DNA of 64,000 nt. Source: Caballeronia sp. BR00000012568055 (lineage in GTDB: Bacteria; Pseudomonadota; Gammaproteobacteria; Burkholderiales; Burkholderiaceae). The notes beneath the pieces were generated by a model, which saw only the letters and a program-made list of their open reading frames with translations, was not told where the DNA came from and made no database searches. The DNA is taken from NCBI RefSeq assembly GCF_029439455.1, contig NZ_JAQFVG010000357.1, forward strand, positions 62,001-126,000. Direction: 5' to 3'. This document shows, piece by piece, positions 8,309-16,436 of the stretch. The translations under genes were made by a program, and so were the position numbers. The stretch's first letter is position 1. Every line of letters begins with the position of its first letter.

Positions 8309-8803
8309 TCAGCGCTTCCACGCGTGTGCGATGAACGCCGCGCATAGTGCTTCCATGCCGGTCGCGTCTTCATCGTCGAATCGGCCCGCAACGGGGCTGT
8401 CCACATCCCATACGCCGATGAGCGTGCCATCGCCCGCGATCAACGGCACCACGATCTCCGAACGCGATGCCGAATCGCACGCGATATGTCCGGGGAACGC
8501 GTGCACATCCGGCACGACTTGCGTCTTGCGTTCACGCGCCGCCGTGCCGCACACGCCGCGTCCCAGCGCGATACGCACGCACGCGGGTTTGCCCTGAAAC
8601 GGTCCGACCACGAGTTCGGCGCCATCGAAAAGATAGAAACCGGCCCAGTTCAGATCGGCCAGCGAGTGAAACACGAGCGACGAAAAATTCGCCGCGTTGG
8701 CGATGAAGTCGGTTTCATCGGCGATAAGGGAACGCGTCTGCTGCAACAGCGCGTCGTACTGCGCGGTCTTGCTCGCGTGCGACTGCCCGGAGATCGAAAA
8801 CAT
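8309..8803 (-). CDS. msrC: Free methionine-(R)-sulfoxide reductase (GAF domain)
   Basis: This is a 164-residue single GAF-domain enzyme that reduces free L-methionine-(R)-sulfoxide. The three conserved cysteines are visible at C75 (GKPACVRI), C85 (GRGVCGTA) and C109 (HIACDSAS). Their spacing matches E. coli fRMsr C84/C94/C118. C109 corresponds to the catalytic cysteine. The ATG at 8803 (MFSISGQSH) gives the normal family length; the upstream in-frame extension is unlikely. It is the first gene of a two-gene unit with the DUF302 gene and is divergent from the ROK regulator. Confidence 0.92.
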   Translation of the reverse strand: MFSISGQSHASKTAQYDALLQQTRSLIADETDFIANAANFSSLVFHSLADLNWAGFYLFDGAELVVGPFQGKPACVRIALGRGVCGTAARERKTQVVPDVHAFPGHIACDSASRSEIVVPLIAGDGTLIGVWDVDSPVAGRFDDEDATGMEALCAAFIAHAWKR

Positions 8804-9014
8804 GATGGCGTGAGAAGCATAAAAAAGTTGCGCCGACGATAGCACAGCGATCCACAACCCGCTTCGCCGCAGCCAAAGCGTTCTGGCAGTTGAAAGGCGC
8901 ATCGCCTAGTGTGAAAGCGCGTCGAAACAATCGCCGGGAGTTTTGCGGCTGCTATTCAAAGCACGCTTACTTCAGCCAAATGCACTTATCTCGACGTCTT
9001 CGGGATTTCCCTGC

Positions 9015-9043
9015 TTTACATCGCGCCGCTGCCGTTCTTAAAT
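9015..9043 (+). promoter_or_regulatory. Sigma-70 promoter for the ROK/sugar ABC operon
   Basis: A TTTACA -35 box (9015-9020) is separated by 17 bp from TTAAAT (9038-9043). The -35 box matches the consensus at 5 of 6 positions and the -10 box at 4 of 6. The expected start point near 9050 lies inside the palindrome at 9043-9059. The rest of the 300-base gap back to 8804 shows nothing else I can identify. Confidence 0.5.
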
Positions 9044-9059
9044 AAATCAACTTGATTTA
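9043..9059. promoter_or_regulatory. Palindromic operator candidate for the ROK repressor
   Basis: TAAATCAA-C-TTGATTTA is a perfect 17-bp palindrome. It covers the predicted transcription start and lies 45 bases before the ROK gene. AT-rich palindromes of this kind are typical operators of NagC/XylR-type ROK repressors. A repressor bound here would block its own operon. The palindrome is seen directly; the binding partner is inferred. Confidence 0.6.
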
Positions 9060-9103
9060 ATAAATGACCGGGTCGAACGAACGGTCGAAAACGGAGACAG
9101 CGC

Positions 9104-10348
9104 TTGAAACCCGCAAGCGGCAGAGGCAGCAATTCCGCGAACATACGCCGATACAACGAACGCCTGTTGTTGCAGGCGCTGCGCCGCACCGAACCGGCGT
9201 CGAAGGCCGATCTCGCGCGTCAGGCGAACCTGACCAGCACGGCGGTCGGCGGCATCGTCGAGTCGCTGGCGCAGGCGGGATTGATCGAATATCTGGGACG
9301 CCGGCACGACGGTCAGCGCGGCCAGCCCGCATCGCTGATTCGGCTCGATCCGCGCGGCGCGTTCGGCATCGGCGTGCGGCTGGATCGCACGAGTATCGAA
9401 ACGGTGCTGGTGAATTTCGCGGGCGATGTGCTGGCGCGCAGCGCCGTGGATAGCGTGCTGCCGCATCCGTCGGTGGCGCTGAAGATCGTGCAGCGCGATG
9501 TCGAGAAGATGCTCACGTTGCTGAGCGCATCCGAACGCGAACGGCTGACGGGCGTGGGCGTCGCGCAGCCGTTCAATCTCGGCAGCTGGCTGCGCGAGTT
9601 GGGCCTTCCCGCCGATACCTTCCGCGCCTGGGACGAAGCCGATTTCGCCGACGACCTCTCGCGCGCGCTCGCCCTGCCCGTCTACTCCGAAAACGATGGC
9701 AACGCCGCCGCGACAGCCGAACTGTTCTACGGCCTCGGCCGCCAGTGCGACGACTTCATCTACCTGTTCATCGGCCCGGCGATCGGCGGCGGCATTGCGA
9801 TCGACGGCGACTGTCTGCGCGGCGCGTCCGGCAATGCGGGCGATATCGGCGTGATTCCGGTGCCGCCCAGCCGCCTCGCGTCCGCGCCGCAGCCTGCCGG
9901 TCAGTGGGACATCTTGTTGTCGCGTGCGTCGCTGAATGCGCTGGCGCGGCATCTGAACTACAGCGGCGCGGCGGCGGATAACCGCATCGACTTGCAGGCG
10001 TGTATCGAACGTCGTCTGCCGGCTGTGGATGAATGGATCGACGACTGTATCGAGGCGCTCGCGCCCGCGCTGCGCGCCACGCTCTGCGTGCTCGATGTGC
10101 CGATGGTCGTGATCGATGCGGATATCGACGCCGGCCTGCTCGATCCGCTCGTCAAACGTCTCGCGGCGACGATGGCCGCGAACGCGCCCGAAGCGCGCGG
10201 CACGCCCGCGCTCGTGCGCGGTTCCTTCGGCCCGGATGCGGGTGCGATCGGCGCCGCCACGTTGCCCATGTTCTTCAACTTTTCGCCGCGCGCGGGATCG
10301 CCCCGACGCGCGGGCTTCAAATCGCAAGAGGTGAACCATGCCGCATGA
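9104..10348 (+). CDS. ROK-family transcriptional repressor
   Basis: The protein is 414 residues from a TTG start preceded by GGAGA. An N-terminal winged helix (about 15-75: SKADLARQANLTSTAVGGIVESL) is followed by a sugar-kinase-like ROK domain with the Asp motif SENDGNAAATAE and the glycine loop GPAIGGGIAID. The zinc-binding CxCGxxGC motif normally found after the ROK signature is absent: the region reads IPVPPSRLASAPQPAGQ. This favours a pure regulator over a kinase. It overlaps the ABC ATPase gene by 11 bases, so regulator and transporter share a transcript. The inducer is probably the imported sugar. Confidence 0.88.
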   Translation: MKPASGRGSNSANIRRYNERLLLQALRRTEPASKADLARQANLTSTAVGGIVESLAQAGLIEYLGRRHDGQRGQPASLIRLDPRGAFGIGVRLDRTSIETVLVNFAGDVLARSAVDSVLPHPSVALKIVQRDVEKMLTLLSASERERLTGVGVAQPFNLGSWLRELGLPADTFRAWDEADFADDLSRALALPVYSENDGNAAATAELFYGLGRQCDDFIYLFIGPAIGGGIAIDGDCLRGASGNAGDIGVIPVPPSRLASAPQPAGQWDILLSRASLNALARHLNYSGAAADNRIDLQACIERRLPAVDEWIDDCIEALAPALRATLCVLDVPMVVIDADIDAGLLDPLVKRLAATMAANAPEARGTPALVRGSFGPDAGAIGAATLPMFFNFSPRAGSPRRAGFKSQEVNHAA

Positions 10349-11903
10349 CGCTGTATCGACTCAATCGAGTCAATCGAAAAGCGCGCCGATTCTGGAAATG
10401 CGCGGGATCAGCAAAACCTTTCCCGGCGTGCGCGCGCTCAACGACGTGCGCCTGTCCGTCTACACCGGCGAAGTGCATTCGCTGATGGGCGAAAACGGCG
10501 CGGGCAAATCCACGCTGATGAAGATTCTCTCCGGCGCGTATCAGGCCGATGCAGGCGGACAGATTCTGATCGATGGCAAACCCGTGGTGATCGACGGACC
10601 GCTGGCCGCGCGTTCGCTCGGCGTCGCGGTGATCTATCAGGAGTTGAGTCTCGCGCCGAATCTTTCCGTCGCGGAAAACATCTACGCGGGGCGCGAGTTG
10701 CGACGCGGCCGGCTGGTGGATCGCGCGGGCATGGAACGCGGTTGCGAGGACGTGCTCAAGCGTCTCGGCGCGGCGTTCAAGCCGCATACGCTGGTCGGCG
10801 ATCTGTCGATTGCGGAGCGGCAATTGGTGGAAATCGCGCGCGCCGTGCACGCGCATGCGCGCATCCTCGTGATGGACGAGCCGACCACGCCGCTCTCATC
10901 GCGCGAAACGGATCGGCTGTTCGAACTCGTGCGACAACTGCGCAGCGAGGGCATCGCGATTATCTACATCAGCCATCGGATGGCGGAGATTTACGAACTG
11001 AGCGACCGCGTGTCCGTGCTGCGCGACGGCGCGTATGTCGGCACGCTGATGCGCGACGAACTCTCCGCCGAAAGCCTCGTGAAGATGATGGTCGGACGCG
11101 ATATCTCCGGCTTTTACAAGAAAGAACACGCCGCCTACGATCCCGGCAACGTCGTGCTCTCCGTACGCGATATCGCCGATAACAATCGCGTGCGCGGATG
11201 CAGTCTCGATCTGCACGCAGGCGAAGTGCTCGGCGTCGCCGGACTGGTCGGCGCGGGCCGCACGGAACTGGCGCGGCTGATCTTCGGCGCGGAGCCGGCC
11301 ACGCGCGGCGAAGTATCGATGCACGGCAAGGTGCTCAAGCTGCGCACGCCGCGCGATGCCATCGATGCCGGTCTCGTCTATCTGACCGAAGACCGCAAGG
11401 GACAAGGCCTGTTCCTCGATATGAGCGTGCGCGACAACATCAACATCACGATCGCCGGGCGCGACGCGAAGATGGGCGTGATGGATCTGCCCCGCGGCAA
11501 CACGCGCGCGAAGGACGCCATCTCCGCGCTGACGATTCGCGTGCCGAATATGCGCGTGAACGTGGGCGCGCTGTCGGGCGGCAATCAGCAGAAGGTGCTG
11601 CTGTCGCGGCTACTCGAAACCAAACCCGAAGTGCTGATCCTCGATGAACCGACGCGCGGCGTCGATATCGGGGCGAAGTCGGAGATTTATCGAATCATCA
11701 ACGATCTGGCCAAGGCGGGCGTGGGCGTGATCGTCATTTCGAGCGAACTGCCGGAAGTGATCGGCGTCGCCGACCGTGTGATCGTGATGCGTGAGGGCGA
11801 GATCGCGGGGCAACTCGGCGGCCATTCCGGCAAGCCGATCACGCAGGAAGGGATTATCGAACTGGCGACCGGTTCGAAGGTTTCACTCGGTCAGGCGGCA
11901 TAA
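10338..11903 (+). CDS. Sugar ABC transporter ATP-binding protein (RbsA type)
   Basis: This 521-residue protein has two tandem nucleotide-binding domains, as in RbsA, AraG and XylG. The first carries Walker A GENGAGKST (about residue 52), a signature LSIAERQLVEIARA and Walker B ILVMDEPTTPL. The second has the degenerate Walker A GLVGAGRTELARL and signature LSGGNQQKVLLSRLL with ILDEPTRGVDIGAKSEIY. It energises uptake by the adjacent permease and binding protein at the inner membrane. The start overlaps the ROK regulator gene. The substrate is a monosaccharide, not identifiable from this sequence. Confidence 0.93.
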   Translation: MPHDAVSTQSSQSKSAPILEMRGISKTFPGVRALNDVRLSVYTGEVHSLMGENGAGKSTLMKILSGAYQADAGGQILIDGKPVVIDGPLAARSLGVAVIYQELSLAPNLSVAENIYAGRELRRGRLVDRAGMERGCEDVLKRLGAAFKPHTLVGDLSIAERQLVEIARAVHAHARILVMDEPTTPLSSRETDRLFELVRQLRSEGIAIIYISHRMAEIYELSDRVSVLRDGAYVGTLMRDELSAESLVKMMVGRDISGFYKKEHAAYDPGNVVLSVRDIADNNRVRGCSLDLHAGEVLGVAGLVGAGRTELARLIFGAEPATRGEVSMHGKVLKLRTPRDAIDAGLVYLTEDRKGQGLFLDMSVRDNINITIAGRDAKMGVMDLPRGNTRAKDAISALTIRVPNMRVNVGALSGGNQQKVLLSRLLETKPEVLILDEPTRGVDIGAKSEIYRIINDLAKAGVGVIVISSELPEVIGVADRVIVMREGEIAGQLGGHSGKPITQEGIIELATGSKVSLGQAA

Positions 11904-11930
11904 GAGATTAATTGGATTCTGGAGAGAGAC

Positions 11931-12953
11931 ATGGCTAATACCACCAAGCAGCACGACAGCGCGCCGGCGGCGAGCGCGAATCAAAGGCAGTCGCGCATTG
12001 AACACAAGGAACGCATGCAGGTGTTGATGCGAACCGCCGGCATGTTGCCGGTGCTGATTCTGCTGTGCATCGGCTTCGGCATTGTGACGGACGGATTCTT
12101 CAGCTTCCAGAATCTGTCGATCGTCACACAGCAGGCGTCGATCAATATCGTGCTCGCGGCGGGCATGACCTTCGTGATTCTGACGGGCGGGATCGATTTG
12201 TCGGTGGGCTCGGTGTTGTCGGCGGCGGCGGTGACGGCGCTGCTGGCATCGAATCTGCCGGGGTTCGGGTGGCTCGGGATTCCGGCGGCGCTGGCGGTCG
12301 GTCTCGGCTTCGGCGTGGTCAATGGCTTGCTGATCGCGTTGCTGAAGCTGCCGCCGTTCATCGTCACGTTGGGTTCGCTCACGGCGGTGCGCGGGATCGC
12401 GCGCCTGATCGGACACGATACGACCATCTTCAATCCGCAACTCTCGTTCGCGTTTATCGGCAACGATTCGCTTTTCGGGGTGCCGTGGCTCGTGATCATC
12501 GCGCTGCTCGTCGTGATCGTGTCGTGGTTCATTCTGCGACGCACGGTGCTGGGCCTGCGCATCTATTCGGTCGGCGGCAATCCGGAAGCGGCGCGTCTGT
12601 CCGGTATCAAGGTGTGGGGCATCCAGCTTTTCGTCTACGCGATGTCCGGTTTGCTCGCCGGTCTGGGCGCGGTGATGTCGGCGGCGCGCCTGTATGCCGC
12701 GAACGGTCTGCAACTCGGCCAGTCCTATGAACTCGATGCCATCGCCGCGGTGATTCTCGGCGGCACGAGTTTCGTCGGCGGCGTGGGGTCGATCGTCGGG
12801 ACGCTGGTTGGCGCGCTGATTATCGCGGTGCTGTCGAATGGACTGGTGCTGCTCGGTGTATCGGATATTTGGCAGTACATCATCAAGGGGCTGGTGATTA
12901 TTGGCGCGGTGGCATTGGATCGCTATCGTCAACGCGGTTCGGCACGGACTTAA
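11931..12953 (+). CDS. Sugar ABC transporter permease (RbsC type)
   Basis: This 340-residue integral membrane protein has about nine or ten hydrophobic segments beginning near residue 40. Hallmarks of the RbsC/XylH/AraH family are visible: ILTGGIDLSVGSVLS, GVVNGLLIALLKLPPFIVTLGSL, YSVGGNPEAARLSGI and LDAIAAVILGGTSFVGG. It starts 27 bases after the ATPase gene behind a GGAGAGAG ribosome-binding site, so it is in the same operon. It forms the membrane channel, probably as a homodimer. Confidence 0.93.
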   Translation: MANTTKQHDSAPAASANQRQSRIEHKERMQVLMRTAGMLPVLILLCIGFGIVTDGFFSFQNLSIVTQQASINIVLAAGMTFVILTGGIDLSVGSVLSAAAVTALLASNLPGFGWLGIPAALAVGLGFGVVNGLLIALLKLPPFIVTLGSLTAVRGIARLIGHDTTIFNPQLSFAFIGNDSLFGVPWLVIIALLVVIVSWFILRRTVLGLRIYSVGGNPEAARLSGIKVWGIQLFVYAMSGLLAGLGAVMSAARLYAANGLQLGQSYELDAIAAVILGGTSFVGGVGSIVGTLVGALIIAVLSNGLVLLGVSDIWQYIIKGLVIIGAVALDRYRQRGSART

Positions 12954-13016
12954 CTTCGAAACCTGGGCGCATGCAGTTCCGCTTGCGCCCGCTTAACAAG
13001 AATGGAGACAACAAAC

Positions 13017-13964
13017 ATGCGCAAGAACAAACTCATCGCCAGCGTCGCACTCGCGCTCGGTTTCTGCGCGGCATTACCCGCCGCGAACGCTGCGGACAAG
13101 CCGCTGAAGTCGGTCGGGATTACGGTCGGATCGCTCGGGAATCCGTACTTCGTGACGATCTCGCGCGGCGCGGAAGCCAAGGCCAAGCAGATCAATCCGG
13201 ATGTGAAGGTCACGGCGGTATCGTCGGATTACGACATGAACAAGCAGTTCACGCAGATCGATAACTTCATCTCCGCGCACGTGGACATGATTCTTCTGAA
13301 CGCCGTCGATCCGAAAGCGATCGAACCGGCCGTGAAGAAGGCGCAGAAAGCGGGCATCGTCGTGGTCGCGGTGGACGTGGCCGCGGCGGGCGCGGACGCC
13401 ACTGTGCAGACCAACAACGTGCAGGCGGGCGAACTCGCGTGCGACTTTCTTGCCAAGAAACTGAACGGCAAAGGCAACGTCGTGATCGAAAACGGCCCGC
13501 AGGTCTCGGCGGTGATCGACCGTGTGAAGGGCTGCAAGTCGGTGATGGCGAAGAATCCGGGCATCAAGGTGTTGTCCGATGATCAGGATGCCAAAGGTTC
13601 GCGCGAAGGCGGCATGAACGCGATGCAAGGCTATCTCACGCGCTTTCCGACTTTGAACGGCGTATTCGCCATCAACGATCCGCAAGCCATCGGCAGCGAT
13701 CTGGCGGCGAAGCAGTTGCATCGGAAAGACATCGTGATTACGTCGGTGGATGGCGCGCCGGATATCGAAAGCGCGCTCAAGACTGACACGATGGTGCAGG
13801 CGTCCGCCAGTCAGGATCCGTGGATGATGGCGCAGACGGCGGTCAGCGTCGGCTACGATCTGATGAACGGCAAGAAGCCGAGCAGCACGGTGATTTTGAT
13901 GCCGTCTACGCTGGTGACGCGTGAGAATGTCGGCAGCTATAAGGGATGGTCGTCGCCGCGTTGA
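13017..13964 (+). CDS. Periplasmic sugar-binding protein (RbsB type)
   Basis: The protein is 315 residues from ATG 13017 (MRKNK), preceded by GGAGACAACAAAC. An ATG 15 bases upstream overlaps that ribosome-binding site and is not used. A Sec signal peptide (about residues 1-26, ending AANAAD) precedes the PBP-I fold: GSLGNPYFVTISRGAEAKAKQ, DMILLNAVDPKAIEPAV, VYAIND-like GVFAINDPQAIGSDL. It is the last gene of the ROK-ATPase-permease operon and captures the sugar in the periplasm. The next gene is convergent, only 9 bases away. Confidence 0.92.
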   Translation: MRKNKLIASVALALGFCAALPAANAADKPLKSVGITVGSLGNPYFVTISRGAEAKAKQINPDVKVTAVSSDYDMNKQFTQIDNFISAHVDMILLNAVDPKAIEPAVKKAQKAGIVVVAVDVAAAGADATVQTNNVQAGELACDFLAKKLNGKGNVVIENGPQVSAVIDRVKGCKSVMAKNPGIKVLSDDQDAKGSREGGMNAMQGYLTRFPTLNGVFAINDPQAIGSDLAAKQLHRKDIVITSVDGAPDIESALKTDTMVQASASQDPWMMAQTAVSVGYDLMNGKKPSSTVILMPSTLVTRENVGSYKGWSSPR

Positions 13965-13973
13965 TGCGTCCGC

Positions 13974-14894
13974 TCATCTGATCGGCAACACGCGGAGCGC
14001 GCTGGGCTTGTCCCGCGCGCTCGACCTGTCCACCGCGACGAGCCGCTTTCTCGCGCCATCCACGGCGATACCGCGCGGCTCGTCGAAATCGCTTGCGAGC
14101 ACGGTCGCGCGGCCGCGCTTCGAGAAGCTGCATATCGCGTGGGCGCCGCATTTCGTGTAGAGCGTGCCATCGGACGACGCGGCGAGCAGATCGGGGGAAT
14201 CGACGGTTGCGAATACATCCGTTGCCTGCACCGGTTCGTTCGATGCCCGCGCCGCCTGCAAATCCACCTTGAAGATGCGATTGGCCGCCTGATCGCTGAT
14301 AAACAGCGTATCGCCGACGACCACCACGCCGACCGGCTTGCCGAGTCCCGTGACGATATCGCGTTCGGTTACGCTGCCCGGCGTCGCGCCGCGCGTAATC
14401 ACGCTGACGCCGCCCGTCGCGGGCGCGTTGCCTTCCTTCGTGAACCAGCTCGACAGAAACGTGCCGCCATCCAGCACTTCGATACCCAAACGCCGCCGCG
14501 CCGGATTCGTGTCCGATGCGAGCATCGCCTGACGACTCGGCGCGATATCGAATACCGCGCTCGATGTGCCGAAGCCAAAGCGCTCGACCATCAAATGTCC
14601 GTTCGGCGCGAAATCAATTTGGCTAAGACTCGTGCGCTCGCCTTCGGCTGCGGGAATGCGCGCAAACAACGCGAAATCCGGCGATGCGTCCGCAATGTTC
14701 TCCGTCATGACGATGCCGTTGGTTTTATCGTCGGTGACGAAGACCGCGCCGTCCGAATCGCGGATCGCGATGCCGTTCGGCGTGCCGCTGAACGCGATTT
14801 TTTGCGGCGTCGCGGGCGCACCGGCACTGCCGCCACCTGAAGCACACGCCGCCACAACAAAGGAGAACATCAAATACGCGAAGCGCCGAATCAT
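13974..14894 (-). CDS. SMP-30/gluconolactonase-like beta-propeller lipoprotein
   Basis: The protein is 306 residues from ATG 14894, with GGAGA seven bases upstream. A lipoprotein signal ends at VVAACASGGG. The rest is a repeat of short beta-strand blades, such as TPNGIAIRDSDGAVFVTDD, LGKPVGVVVVGDTLFISDQAAN and DEPRGIAVDGARKRLVAVD. This resembles NHL/SMP-30 propellers. The catalytic metal ligands of true gluconolactonases are not obvious to me, so it may be a binding or scaffold protein of the envelope. It is divergent from the molybdopterin-domain gene, and a ModE-like box lies 70 bases upstream of its start. Confidence 0.72.
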   Translation of the reverse strand: MIRRFAYLMFSFVVAACASGGGSAGAPATPQKIAFSGTPNGIAIRDSDGAVFVTDDKTNGIVMTENIADASPDFALFARIPAAEGERTSLSQIDFAPNGHLMVERFGFGTSSAVFDIAPSRQAMLASDTNPARRRLGIEVLDGGTFLSSWFTKEGNAPATGGVSVITRGATPGSVTERDIVTGLGKPVGVVVVGDTLFISDQAANRIFKVDLQAARASNEPVQATDVFATVDSPDLLAASSDGTLYTKCGAHAICSFSKRGRATVLASDFDEPRGIAVDGARKRLVAVDRSSARDKPSALRVLPIR

Positions 14895-14963
14895 AGGTTT
14901 CTCCGTCGATAACGCGTGATCCATGTTCAATATGCCGCCAAAAACATGGCATCGCGCATGAGG

Positions 14964-14989
14964 TCGTAATATATTCGAAGACATAGCGA
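14964..14989. promoter_or_regulatory. ModE-box-like operator upstream of the molybdenum cluster
   Basis: The site has arms TCGTAATAT (14964-14972) and ACATAGCGA (14981-14989) around an 8-bp spacer. The E. coli modA operator, as I remember it, has the same layout: CG-TT-ATAT, 8 bp, ACAT-AA-CG. The site ends 14 bases before the ATG at 15004, where a bound regulator would block transcription. A second site with the same geometry lies at 17770-17795. The match is seen by eye; binding is inferred. Confidence 0.6.
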
Positions 14990-15003
14990 CCCTTGATGAC
15001 GCC

Positions 15004-15495
15004 ATGAACCTCGCTCATTCGACCTCTCTTAGCTCCGACGTGCTGGAATCACCGATCATCGAAATCGGCGGCACGGTGGAACGTCCGCTCAGGCTCGATC
15101 TTGCCGCATTGCGCGAATTCCCGAGCATCACCATCGCGCCGTTCGATCTGGTGTGCTTTTCCACCGGCCGCTATATCCGTCCGATGGAAAGCTATCGCGG
15201 CGTGCCGCTGCGCGTGCTGCTCGATGCAGCGGGCGTGCGCCGTCCCGACAACACCGATTTCAAGCGCACCGTGTTCCTCGCGCACGCGCACGATGGCTAC
15301 GCGGTGACATTTTCCTGGCACGAACTGTTCAATACGCCCGTCGGCGATCAGGCGATCATCGCGTACGCGCTGGGCGAGCGTGAACTCGATATCGAACACG
15401 GTCTGCCGGTTCTGGTTTCCGGCGCGGACAATGTGCGCGCGCCGCGTCATATGAAACGCCTCGTGCGCGTCGATGCCCACGTGCTGCGCGCATGA
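15004..15495 (+). CDS. Molybdopterin-dependent oxidoreductase domain protein
   Basis: This 163-residue protein has the fold of the sulfite-oxidase-type molybdopterin-binding domain: IIEIGGTVERPLRLDLAALREFPSI, FDLVCFSTGRYIRPMESYRGVPLRVLL, FLAHAHDGYAVTFSWHELFN. The cysteine in DLVCFSTG sits where sulfite-oxidase-family enzymes ligate molybdenum, but the surrounding residues differ. The protein is only about half the size of YedY. No signal peptide is visible. It overlaps the nifQ-like gene by 4 bases (ATGA). Its link to NifQ and ModE suggests a molybdenum-handling or Mo-cofactor-binding role rather than a known oxidase. Confidence 0.75.
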   Translation: MNLAHSTSLSSDVLESPIIEIGGTVERPLRLDLAALREFPSITIAPFDLVCFSTGRYIRPMESYRGVPLRVLLDAAGVRRPDNTDFKRTVFLAHAHDGYAVTFSWHELFNTPVGDQAIIAYALGERELDIEHGLPVLVSGADNVRAPRHMKRLVRVDAHVLRA

Positions 15496-16025
15496 TTCCC
15501 CGCCGTCCCGATTCGCCCGATTCCGTGCTATTTGCACGGCTGGTCGATGCGCGCATCGGACAGGGCGATTGGCATTTGCTCGGACTGGATTCGCATGCAC
15601 TTGGCGCGCTGATCGATCACCATTTCGTCGATGATGCCCCGCTTGAAATGTCTCATGAAATCGCCGCACCGCAACATCCATTCTTCGATGAACTGCACGG
15701 CCTGCTCGTCTGGAATGACGTGACCGCGAACGAGCACAAAGAAGACGCGCGCTGTCTGGCATCGATCATTGCGGCGGCTTCTTTGAGGCCGGATCATTTG
15801 TGGCGCGATCTCGGCCTGAGCGGCCGCGACGATGTCACCGCCATGCTCGAACGCCACTATCCGCAACTCGTCGCGCGCAACGTCGAAAATTTGCGCTGGA
15901 AGAAGTTCCTCGCACAGGAAGTCGCGCACGCGAGAGGCGAAGCGCCGACCTGCGCGCCGGGCTGTCCCGGCTGCGAGGATTTCAGTTTCTGCTATCCCGG
16001 CGTTGCACCGCTGCGAAGGAATTGA
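15492..16025 (+). CDS. nifQ: NifQ-family molybdenum-handling protein
   Basis: This 177-residue protein has the NifQ architecture and a C-terminal cysteine cluster at C154, C158, C161 and C167 (C-x3-C-x2-C-x5-C). The usual NifQ pattern is C-x4-C-x2-C-x5-C, so one residue is missing in the first gap. In diazotrophs NifQ carries a Mo-Fe-S cluster and donates molybdenum for FeMo-co synthesis. No other nif gene is in the window, so here it probably serves another molybdenum route. It overlaps the upstream molybdopterin-domain gene by 4 bases and is followed 27 bases later by a ModE-like gene. Confidence 0.82.
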   Translation: MIPRRPDSPDSVLFARLVDARIGQGDWHLLGLDSHALGALIDHHFVDDAPLEMSHEIAAPQHPFFDELHGLLVWNDVTANEHKEDARCLASIIAAASLRPDHLWRDLGLSGRDDVTAMLERHYPQLVARNVENLRWKKFLAQEVAHARGEAPTCAPGCPGCEDFSFCYPGVAPLRRN

Positions 16026-16052
16026 GCGCGACCGTTCGTGTATTCTCTCGGC

Positions 16053-16436
16053 ATGGCGACCTCCTCCACATCAAACGACAACGCGAACGAACCGCCCGAG
16101 GTTCGCTTTCGCATGCGTATCCGCAAAGGCGAACATATCGCGGTCGGGCCGGGCAAGATCGCGCTGCTCGAAGCGGTGCGCGAAAACGGCTCGATATCGG
16201 CGGCGGCGCGCAGTCTTGGCATGTCGTATCGGCGTGCGTGGCTGCTGATCGATGAACTGAATCGATCGCTGAAATCGCCCGCGACCATTTCCGAGCAAGG
16301 CGGGCAAAGCGGCGGCGGCTGCGTGCTGACGCCAGTCGGTGAGGATATCGTGCGGCTTTATCGCGATGTCGAGCGGATCGCGGACAGCGCGTGCGCTGAG
16401 CAAATCGCGGCGCTGACTTCGCTCCTCAAGCCTTAG
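16053..16436 (+). CDS. ModE-like DNA-binding regulator lacking the molybdate domain
   Basis: The protein is 127 residues from ATG 16053; a GTG at 16038 is an alternative. It matches the N-terminal winged helix of ModE: IAVGPGKIALLEAVRENGSISAAARSLGMSYRRAWLLIDELN, then a wing GGQSGGGCVLTPVGEDIV and a dimerisation helix. The C-terminal Mop/TOBE domains that bind molybdate in E. coli ModE are absent. Sensing must therefore use another partner, or the protein responds only to its own level. It closes the Mo-cluster operon and overlaps the convergent DUF2325 gene by 4 bases. It is the natural candidate to bind the two ModE-like boxes nearby. Confidence 0.85.
   Translation: MATSSTSNDNANEPPEVRFRMRIRKGEHIAVGPGKIALLEAVRENGSISAAARSLGMSYRRAWLLIDELNRSLKSPATISEQGGQSGGGCVLTPVGEDIVRLYRDVERIADSACAEQIAALTSLLKP

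Noticed and set aside
15492..16436. Evidence of nitrogen fixation from nifQ and a ModE-like gene
   Set aside because: No nifHDK, nifENB or other nif genes are in the window, and NifQ also occurs outside nif clusters.
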